A stretch of DNA of 6,330 bases from Candidatus Bathyarchaeota archaeon (GTDB lineage: Archaea > Thermoproteota > Bathyarchaeia > Bathyarchaeales > UBA233), in assembly GCA_007050895.1 (NCBI GenBank), contig SMYP01000060.1, forward strand, positions 1 through 6,330, written 5' to 3'. A program made the translations under genes and the position numbers. Shown piece by piece: positions 1 to 4,681 of the stretch. Every line of letters starts with the position of its first letter. Position 1 is the first letter of the stretch. Below the pieces are notes generated by a model. It saw only the letters and a program-made list of their open reading frames with translations, did no database searches and was not told the DNA's origin.

Positions 1-120
1 CCAGCTTTCGCTATCGCCATAAGCAGTTTTCTGTATGAAATAGCAAAGAAAATACCGGTTATCACAAGCTCGCTTTTACTCAAAGCTCAAGATATAGTTG
101 AGCTAGCTACGCAGCGATAA
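1..120 (+). CDS. Possible C-terminal end of an unrecognised protein (5' truncated by window edge)
   Basis: Frame 1 stays open from the first base to a TAA at 118-120, giving 39 residues. The other five frames across this stretch are all interrupted by stops. The peptide reads like a folded C-terminus: a hydrophobic run (AIAISSFLYEIAKKIPVITSS) followed by an amphipathic helix ending VELATQR. It contains no methionine, so it can only be the tail of a gene starting outside the window. It would converge on the minus-strand glycosyltransferase, whose stop codon is 36 bases away. I do not recognise the family. A 39-codon open frame can arise by chance, so this is a tentative call. Confidence 0.42.
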   Translation, partial: PAFAIAISSFLYEIAKKIPVITSSLLLKAQDIVELATQR

Positions 121-156
121 AATATCAAGTTCAATTAATCAAGTTCCAATATGGGT

Positions 157-1839
157 TTAGGGTTGGTGAAAGCCAGCCAAGAAGGTTCTATGGGGCATGT
201 CGCCGAAGAATGGCTCATCTCCAGTATACCCAAACCTTCCAGACGTATAAAGCAATGTAGTAACATCCGAATAAGTTAAAGTCGTATTGAAAAAAGGCGT
301 TTTAGCCCCATAATCATAAAGAATAGCATATTTAACATTACGCTGTTCACAAAGACTAACAAACTCTGTGATGTTAAAATTAGGTTTAAAAGAGTCAACA
401 GCCAACTCGGGATACTGCCAAATCTGATTTTGCGACATGTTTTCTGGCAAATAAAACCATAGCATTTCTTGGTTTAAAAGATTGAAAGCGCAAACAATAA
501 CAGCTGACTCGTTAAAGTTCATATGTCCAGCCAAATAGTTAGCAGTTTCTTCAATTGGAATGTGGATTTGATCTCTCGCAGTCATATGATATGTTTCATA
601 ACTACTGTAAAGGACTGCAGATACTGCCAGTACAACAAAAAGTCCTGCGACAATTTGCTTAATTTGCCGTTTGTTTAGTCTCAATTGCCAAGACAAAACA
701 ACGCCTGTTTTATTATAGACAAAGAAAATGAAACTTGCCGCTGAAATTGCAAGAACTGGAAAAAGCGGAACTACATAGCGCCATTGTTTGTTAGTGAGAA
801 AAGTGAAGAAAACATAAGTCACTGCAAACCATGCAAGAAGGATCTTGTCTTCGGGCTTTCTTCTCCAAGCCCATAAGAATAATCCCATCAAGCCTAAAAT
901 AAAAATTGGCAATGATACAGGGTGAACTGGGATATCAACGTAAGGCCAAGTTAACTCGATTAGGTAGAACACTGGAAGAGGGAAACGTGCGCTATAGTCC
1001 AGCCTTTCTTCATGGCCTCCGCTTATCGTATATAAAATCTTTCCAAAGTTGCTAAAGCCTTCCGCTTGAAGGAGAACGCTTAACCAAGGAACAACAACCA
1101 AAACAGCTATCAAAGATATCAATAGGAACTTGGAGAACCTCCATTTCAGTTTCTTTCTTCCTAAAAACAAGATGCTTATTATCATCACTATCCCAGCTAC
1201 CAGAACTTGATACTTGGCAAGGAAACCCACACCAAGTGCTATACCAGTTAGAATTAACGCTTTGTTACTTTCGTTGTTCAGCCAAGTTAAGAAAAAGAAC
1301 ATAGCAAGCGAAAAGAAGAATATTAGCATAGTTTCCAACATTGCCACTCTTGAAAGCCAAAAGAAACCTGGTGTGGTTCCAAGCAGCACGCCGGATAGAA
1401 GCGCAATTTTTGGTTCGTAGAATCGATTGGCAAACTCGAACACAATCCAAATTGCCAATAGCGAGAACGCCACGGCCATTAGTCGCCCAGAAGTAGCGTT
1501 AACTCCAAACAATTGGTAGCTGCCTGTAGTTAAAATATCATATAACGGTGGATAATATCCATAAATTGTAAGGTAATCCTTTGTTTGACCGCGCGTCAGT
1601 AGCAATCCGCCGTTCATGTGAGGCATTTCGTCCCACTGCAAAGTCATGTAGCCCAAGTCGAGCAAAAGAAATGCAGCGTAGACTACCATGAAAACTATTA
1701 GAAGCAGTCGCCACTTGTTGGTCTCGCTTGCCCTCCTTAGTGGCAATCCAGTTGAAGGAGCGTTCGCCAGCTGCTTGAAGGCGCCATGCATCATGCTTGA
1801 GCGCTTTATTGTCAACTTTCTCACTCTTGGTGAGAGCAT
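157..1839 (-). CDS. GT39-family (PMT_2/ArnT-like) integral membrane glycosyltransferase, 560 aa
   Basis: Probable GT-C fold transferase that moves a sugar from a polyprenyl-phosphate donor to an acceptor on the outer membrane face. A basic cytoplasmic N-terminus (1-42) precedes the first membrane helix (about 43-62). The first outer loop carries Asp70-Glu71, the acidic pair typical of the catalytic loop, followed by YYPPLYD (95-101), a PMT_2 hallmark. SRVAMLE (163-169) gives the second acidic loop, and KQWRYVVPLFP (351-361) matches the conserved K..RY..P segment. About ten further hydrophobic helices run to about residue 412. A soluble domain (about 413-560) follows, with four N-x-S/T sequons (N443, N467, N489, N518), consistent with an external location. 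Length is normal for the family. The start is uncertain: ATG 1837-1839 has no SD, and a TATA-like CTATAAG lies only about 13 nt upstream (1849-1855), which would favour Met16/Met17 (ATG 1792-1794 or 1789-1791). The exact sugar and acceptor cannot be read from sequence. Confidence 0.88.
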   Translation of the reverse strand: MLSPRVRKLTIKRSSMMHGAFKQLANAPSTGLPLRRASETNKWRLLLIVFMVVYAAFLLLDLGYMTLQWDEMPHMNGGLLLTRGQTKDYLTIYGYYPPLYDILTTGSYQLFGVNATSGRLMAVAFSLLAIWIVFEFANRFYEPKIALLSGVLLGTTPGFFWLSRVAMLETMLIFFFSLAMFFFLTWLNNESNKALILTGIALGVGFLAKYQVLVAGIVMIISILFLGRKKLKWRFSKFLLISLIAVLVVVPWLSVLLQAEGFSNFGKILYTISGGHEERLDYSARFPLPVFYLIELTWPYVDIPVHPVSLPIFILGLMGLFLWAWRRKPEDKILLAWFAVTYVFFTFLTNKQWRYVVPLFPVLAISAASFIFFVYNKTGVVLSWQLRLNKRQIKQIVAGLFVVLAVSAVLYSSYETYHMTARDQIHIPIEETANYLAGHMNFNESAVIVCAFNLLNQEMLWFYLPENMSQNQIWQYPELAVDSFKPNFNITEFVSLCEQRNVKYAILYDYGAKTPFFNTTLTYSDVTTLLYTSGRFGYTGDEPFFGDMPHRTFLAGFHQP

Positions 1840-1848
1840 TAACTAGAA

Positions 1849-1855
1849 CTTATAG
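1849..1855 (-). promoter_or_regulatory. TATA-like box for the GT39 gene
   Basis: On the minus strand the sequence reads CTATAAG. An archaeal TATA box normally lies about 26 bases before transcription start, which predicts initiation near 1826, inside the annotated reading frame. That supports a start at Met16/Met17 rather than Met1. An alternative TATA-like ATTAAATC near 1912-1919 would give a leader of about 50 nt and keep Met1. The two cannot be separated by eye. Confidence 0.3.
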
Positions 1856-1971
1856 AAAAGCATTTGTCAAAACTACGTAAGCTCATATGGGAGAGGAACA
1901 CACGCAAAAACGATTTAATATCAAATTTCAGTTTTGAATAAAATGGTAGCGACCAAATAGACTTATCACTG

Positions 1972-1998
1972 CAATTGAGAATGTTATGAACATAATTG
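1972..1998. repeat. Interrupted dyad in the divergent glycosyltransferase promoter region
   Basis: The core is ATGTT-ATG-AACAT (1981-1993), a perfect 5-bp inverted repeat around a 3-base centre. It is flanked by outer arms CAATT (1972-1976) and AATTG (1994-1998), with four unpaired bases on the left side only. It sits about 20 bp upstream of the TATA-like element of the GT2 gene, a position where archaeal regulators can bind. The region is AT-rich, so chance is a serious alternative. Confidence 0.25.
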
Positions 1999-2016
1999 AA
2001 CTTGAAAGAATAATCC

Positions 2017-2022
2017 TTAAAA
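2017..2022 (+). promoter_or_regulatory. TATA-like box for the GT2-methyltransferase operon
   Basis: TTAAAA, within CCTTAAAACC, is centred about 27 bases before the ATG at 2047. That is the spacing expected if transcription starts at or next to the start codon, giving a leaderless mRNA. No convincing Shine-Dalgarno sequence precedes 2047, which fits. Confidence 0.42.
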
Positions 2023-2046
2023 CCGAAAGAGTACAAAGTGTTGAAA

Positions 2047-2754
2047 ATGAACTTATCAATCATAATCCCTGCTTATAACGAGGAAAAGAGAGTAAGAGCT
2101 ACTCTGGAACATTTGATTGAAAAGTTCAATAATTTATGCGAAATTTTAATTGTTTCCGAAAGCACAGATAAGACAAATGCTATTGTGCTCAAGTTTTCAG
2201 AAGATGAGTCGTTTGTGAAGCTTGTAACTTCCGCTAAAAGGTTGGGTAAAGGAGGAGCTTTTAAAAAGGGCTTTGAGAATACGCATGGAAATATCGTGCT
2301 GTTACTGGATTCAGACCTTCCGGTACTCATGTCTGATGTTGAGAAAGTGATATCCTCGATCGGGCAAGTGGATGTCGCTGTCGCTTCAAGAGAGGTTGAA
2401 GGAACAAGAATTCTGGTTTATCCTCCGCTGATTCGAGTTTTCGCTGGTAAAATCTTCTCAAAGTTGTTCAATCTCCTGTTCGACCTTAGGGTTAAGGATA
2501 CGCAGTGTGGTTGTAAAGCATTCAAAAGGGAAGTTTTGGAAAGGGTTCTTCCTACCGTGGAGAGTAATGGCTTCGAGTTTGATGCAGAACTTTTATTTAG
2601 ATGCAGAAAAATGGGGTACACCATTAAAGAGGTTCCGGTGAATTGGAGTTACAAGCCAGATTCGAAGCTTAATCTCCTTAAAGACACAATTAGTATGGGT
2701 AAAGGTGTCCTGAAATTATGGCTGAAGACGTACGTAGCCATGCAGAAGAGTTAG
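2047..2754 (+). CDS. GT2-family polyprenyl (dolichyl)-phosphate sugar synthase, DPG synthase-like, 235 aa
   Basis: A cytosolic GT-A enzyme expected to transfer a sugar from a nucleotide donor to dolichyl phosphate at the inner membrane face. Numbered from ATG 2047: SIIIPAYNEE (4-13) is the GT2 entry motif, RLGKGG (65-70) is the conserved R.GKG loop, and DSD (88-90) is the DxD-type metal/nucleotide site. DTQCGCK (151-157) and FEFDAELL (176-183) are hallmarks of dolichyl-phosphate glucose/mannose synthases. There is no C-terminal membrane segment, so this is the soluble Alg5-core type without anchor helices. The segment normally reading VDDGSTDGT is VSESTDKT (36-43), one residue shorter and lacking the usual first aspartates. 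Upstream in-frame GTG (2038) and TTG (2041) are possible, but ATG 2047 gives the canonical N-terminus and fits the TATA spacing. The gene overlaps the next one by 37 nt. The transferred sugar is unknown. Confidence 0.87.
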   Translation: MNLSIIIPAYNEEKRVRATLEHLIEKFNNLCEILIVSESTDKTNAIVLKFSEDESFVKLVTSAKRLGKGGAFKKGFENTHGNIVLLLDSDLPVLMSDVEKVISSIGQVDVAVASREVEGTRILVYPPLIRVFAGKIFSKLFNLLFDLRVKDTQCGCKAFKREVLERVLPTVESNGFEFDAELLFRCRKMGYTIKEVPVNWSYKPDSKLNLLKDTISMGKGVLKLWLKTYVAMQKS

Positions 2755-3410
2755 AGGAAATAACAGAATGTGATTTCTGGAGCAAAGTGAAAATAGGGCT
2801 CATTTTGGATCTGGTTGAAGGAAAAAGAGTTTTGGACGTAGGTTGTGGTGCGGGCCAGTTGTCTAAAACTATGTTGAAAATGGGTTACGCTGTAACGGTT
2901 ATTGATTGTGACGAGAAGGCAATTGAAATCGCAAGAAAGAAGGGCGTTTTGGGGTTTGTTGCGGATATAGATAAATGGGAACCTGACCATGAATTTGACT
3001 GTGTTGTTGCTGCTGATATCTTGGAACATATTGACGATGACCGACTCGCTACAAGAAAGCTTTACTCCATGCTAAAACCGGGGGGATGCCTCATAGTGAA
3101 TGTTCCATCGTACAAGTTCTTGTTTGGTCAGCACGACATCGCTCTAGGCCACAAGCGAAGATATTCTGATAGCGAACTCAAGGCTAAACTGGAAGAATCA
3201 GGTTTCAAGATAGAGATGCAAAGACACTGGAATTTGCTTGCATTGCCCATGACCATCATTATAACAAGAATATTGAAAAGGGACTACCCGCATCAAAAAA
3301 TTTCAAGGATAGATTTATTGTCTAAAATTCTTGAAAAGCTGCTTTCTCTAGAATCAAGAGTTAACTACCTATTTGGCATTTCAATTCTATGCAAAGCTAG
3401 AAAAATATGA
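2718..3410 (+). CDS. Class I SAM-dependent methyltransferase, glycan/lipid-pathway type, 230 aa
   Basis: Rossmann-fold methyltransferase. Motif I is VLDVGCGAG (38-46). An acidic residue ends strand 2 (VIDCD, 61-65) for the SAM ribose. The strand 4 region is CVVAADILEHI (95-105), followed by LKPGG (119-123). The segment 129-163, with VPSYKFLFGQHD, GHKRRYSDSEL and ESGF, is a signature seen in methyltransferases encoded among glycosyltransferase genes. The C-terminal part (about 171-230) is hydrophobic and basic and may contact membrane. The ATG lies 37 nt inside the end of the GT2 gene. GGTG at 2704-2707, ten bases upstream, can serve as SD, and no later Met preserves motif I with a proper N-terminus. 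Overlap implies coupled translation. The substrate is not deducible; a polyprenyl-linked sugar or glycan is an inference from context. Confidence 0.85.
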   Translation: MAEDVRSHAEELEEITECDFWSKVKIGLILDLVEGKRVLDVGCGAGQLSKTMLKMGYAVTVIDCDEKAIEIARKKGVLGFVADIDKWEPDHEFDCVVAADILEHIDDDRLATRKLYSMLKPGGCLIVNVPSYKFLFGQHDIALGHKRRYSDSELKAKLEESGFKIEMQRHWNLLALPMTIIITRILKRDYPHQKISRIDLLSKILEKLLSLESRVNYLFGISILCKARKI

Positions 3411-3466
3411 GCAGCAACTTCTCTTGAATACGAGGGCTACTTTTACGGTGCATAACCAGATCTCTT

Positions 3467-3727
3467 TTATCCAAAATTGTAGTGTTTTCGAATTCTCTTT
3501 TTAATTTCCCATGTGCATTTAAGACCTTTAGGGAATATTACATAGTCGCCTTCTTCGAACTCAACGTTTCCCTCAGATGTTTCGACGACAGCTTTCCCCT
3601 CCAGAATAAGACAGGTTTCTTGCATGTCGTATTCCCATGGGAATTTGGATTCTTCCTTTTCCCAGATTGGCCATGTCTCGGCTTCTTGTTGTTCTTTTTC
3701 AGATGGTTTCTTAACTTTTGGCTTCAT
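3467..3727 (-). CDS. Small Cupin_3 (DUF861)-type cupin protein, 86 aa
   Basis: Single-domain beta-barrel protein with a charged N-terminal tail (1-18), then WPIWEKEESKFPWEYDMQE (19-37) and the cupin core. Cupin motif 1 is degenerate: the E-x6-G part survives (Glu37 to Gly44), but both metal-binding histidines are absent. In motif 2, GDYVIFPKGL (60-69) is intact and the usual histidine position is Cys71, followed by TWE. The ending IRKHYNFG is typical of Cupin_3 proteins. The length is that of a minimal cupin. ATG 3725-3727 is preceded by AGGTGA (3734-3739) at six bases, fixing the start. A TATA-like TTTTTAT (3761-3767) may drive it, or it may be co-transcribed with the mini-gene 71 nt upstream. 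Family members include sugar-binding and ureidoglycine-type enzymes, but the role here is unknown. Confidence 0.82.
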   Translation of the reverse strand: MKPKVKKPSEKEQQEAETWPIWEKEESKFPWEYDMQETCLILEGKAVVETSEGNVEFEEGDYVIFPKGLKCTWEIKKRIRKHYNFG

Positions 3728-3798
3728 TTGTGTTCACCTGTATGATTTCATTTTCCAAAGATAAAAACGCGCTGGTAAAGGGTGTACTCGCACAAAAA

Positions 3799-3915
3799 TC
3801 AACGTTTTGCACATTGCCCAGAAGCGGCTTCAAAATGGTATGTTTTGCCATAAGCACAAGTTGTACAATCGTCTTTAATATTTTGACCGTACGGGCAACC
3901 TTTCAAGTCAGCCAT
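3799..3915 (-). CDS. Four-cysteine mini-protein, 38 aa, putative zinc-binding, function unknown
   Basis: Starts MADLKGCPYGQ and ends GQCAKR, with a TGA stop. Cysteines are at 7, 17, 20 and 35, with His27 between them: one full tetrahedral metal site in a very short chain. The C-x-Y-G pattern occurs twice (CPYG 7-10, CAYG 20-23), suggesting two small knuckles. The start is well supported: the minus strand carries TGAGGTGA (3921-3928), a near-perfect archaeal SD, five bases before ATG 3913-3915. The same frame stays open further upstream, but that extension reads through the tRNA and is not credible. The tRNA-Gln CCA end is 29 bases upstream, too close for a separate promoter between them, so the mRNA probably comes from the tRNA transcript or a promoter inside it. 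A T-run (TTTTT) follows the stop directly and may terminate. I do not recognise the family. Confidence 0.68.
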   Translation of the reverse strand: MADLKGCPYGQNIKDDCTTCAYGKTYHFEAASGQCAKR

Positions 3916-3947
3916 GCTTTTCACCTCAATGATTGGCGCGAATGTGG

Positions 3948-4020
3948 TAGCCCGGGAGAGATTCGAACTCTCGTCAATGGCTCCAAAGGCCACTATGCTT
4001 GGCCACTACACCACCGGGCT
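3948..4020 (-). tRNA. tRNA-Gln (anticodon UUG), CCA encoded
   Basis: The 73-nt body folds completely: acceptor AGCCCGG/CCGGGCT (7 bp), D stem GTGT/GCAT with a 9-nt loop, anticodon stem GTGGC/GCCAT, loop CTTTGGA with anticodon TTG, a 4-nt variable loop, and T stem GAGAG/CTCTC with loop TTCGAAT. The discriminator is A, and CCA is genomically encoded at 3945-3947. There is no intron. The first pair is A1-U72, the element archaeal GatDE is known to use to recognise tRNA-Gln, implying charging with Glu followed by transamidation. A TATA-like box lies at 4051-4057. The Cys4 mini-gene follows on the same strand. Confidence 0.97.
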
Positions 4021-4022
4021 TC

Positions 4023-4045
4023 AGCACAAGTTTTTTCTTTGTGCT
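4023..4045. repeat. Inverted repeat immediately 5' of tRNA-Gln
   Basis: AGCACAA (4023-4029) and TTGTGCT (4039-4045) are perfect 7-bp arms around a 9-base pyrimidine-rich spacer on the plus strand. It lies between the TATA-like box and the mature tRNA 5' end. If transcription starts about 26 bases after the TATA box (near 4027), most of the dyad is untranscribed and would act as a DNA site overlapping initiation. If the start is further upstream it would be a hairpin in the tRNA leader. Confidence 0.4.
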
Positions 4046-4050
4046 ACGAA

Positions 4051-4057
4051 ATTTTAA
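4051..4057 (-). promoter_or_regulatory. TATA-like box for tRNA-Gln
   Basis: The minus strand reads TTAAAAT, centred about 34 bases upstream of the mature tRNA 5' end. Standard archaeal spacing predicts a start near 4027 and a leader of about seven bases, typical for a tRNA gene trimmed by RNase P. The dyad at 4023-4045 overlaps the predicted start. Confidence 0.45.
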
Positions 4058-4218
4058 GGAAGAACCTTTTCCTAATAAGTATTCTTACAAGCAACTGAAG
4101 CTCGGATTGAAGGTTTCTAAATGTTTGGATTAGCAATACTAAATCAGACCTTCTTTGGATGTACTCAGGTTTCAGCTGTACTCATGAGTGGATTAAATCA
4201 CTTGTTAATCAAGGGTTT

Positions 4219-4257
4219 GTCAAGAAAACTTGATGGAAAATCCTTTAGTCAAGAAAA
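4219..4257 (-). terminator. Candidate tandem T-run/hairpin terminator of the thiolase-DUF35 operon
   Basis: This lies 22-60 bases after the DUF35 stop codon. On the minus strand TTTTCTTGAC occurs twice (plus coordinates 4248-4257 and 4219-4228), exactly 29 bp apart, with a further TTTT between them. The distal copy is part of a perfect hairpin TCAAG-AAAA-CTTGA (4220-4233). Archaeal terminators are mainly U-tracts, often in tandem, so termination here is reasonable. The rest of the gap 4021-4279 holds no gene I can support. Confidence 0.35.
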
Positions 4258-4279
4258 TAGCTTATAATAACTAGGAAAT

Positions 4280-4681
4280 TTACAAAAGCTTGAAGCAGTA
4301 TCTTGACCATTGGGGCCATGTTTGGGTGTTATCGCATGTTGTGAAGTCTATGGTCAAGTCCATGCCTACTTGGAGCTGATCGTGAGGTACTCCGGTTATC
4401 ATACCCGGTAGTTTTGCACCATTTTCAAACTGAATGATTCCTATGGCATAGGGCGCAATGAGTCTGAATTGCTGCGGGGCGATGTGAATGACCGTGTAAG
4501 TTAGTAGCTTCCCTTTGTTGGGTATGGTAACCCACATGAATTCTTGACTGTAGCATTTGTCGCAGAGGGGTCTGGGTGGCAGGTGGATTTTTCCACAATT
4601 CTGGCATTTGCCCGCCAAGAGCTTGCCTTGAGCTATGAACTTGTAGAACTGTTCTATTGTGAAGGGCTCTTGCTTGCTCAT
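4280..4681 (-). CDS. DUF35 zinc-ribbon/OB-fold acyl-CoA-associated protein, 133 aa
   Basis: An N-terminal helix (about 6-20) leads into a rubredoxin-like zinc ribbon with CQNC (26-29) and CDKC (40-43), separated by the characteristic IHLPPRPL. An OB-fold follows (about 52-133: KGKLLTYTVIH, YAIGIIQFENGAKLPGMITG, VGMDLTIDF). This order and length are standard for the family, which is almost always encoded beside thiolases. In the structurally studied archaeal thiolase/HMG-CoA synthase complex the DUF35 protein bridges the enzymes and contributes to a shared CoA site. The ATG overlaps the thiolase TAA by one base (TAATG). AGGAGTGAT (4687-4695), nearly a full anti-16S match, lies at proper spacing inside the thiolase end. 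Strong coupling of the two products is therefore expected. Confidence 0.93.
   Translation of the reverse strand: MSKQEPFTIEQFYKFIAQGKLLAGKCQNCGKIHLPPRPLCDKCYSQEFMWVTIPNKGKLLTYTVIHIAPQQFRLIAPYAIGIIQFENGAKLPGMITGVPHDQLQVGMDLTIDFTTCDNTQTWPQWSRYCFKLL

Noticed and set aside
126..146. Repeated TCAAGTTC in the gap between the left-edge frame and GT39
   Set aside because: Two 8-base copies in AT-rich sequence with no further structure; chance is likely.
1839..2063. Minus-strand 74-residue frame ending TAATG at the GT39 start
   Set aside because: Despite the start-stop overlap it begins inside the GT2 coding sequence, has low-complexity Phe/Ser/Lys content typical of AT-rich noise, and has no SD.
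3482..3745. Plus-strand 87-residue frame opposite the cupin gene
   Set aside because: Phe/Leu-rich mirror of the cupin; the minus-strand frame has the motifs and the SD.
3916..3993. N-terminal extension of the Cys4 mini-protein to 64 residues
   Set aside because: The extra 26 codons lie inside the tRNA gene and its trailer. The internal ATG at 3913-3915 has an excellent SD.
3718..4098. Plus-strand open frame of 126 residues
   Set aside because: It reads antisense through the tRNA-Gln, giving the familiar translated-tRNA artefact GEIRTLVNGSKG, and through the SD-led mini-gene. No SD and no recognisable domain.
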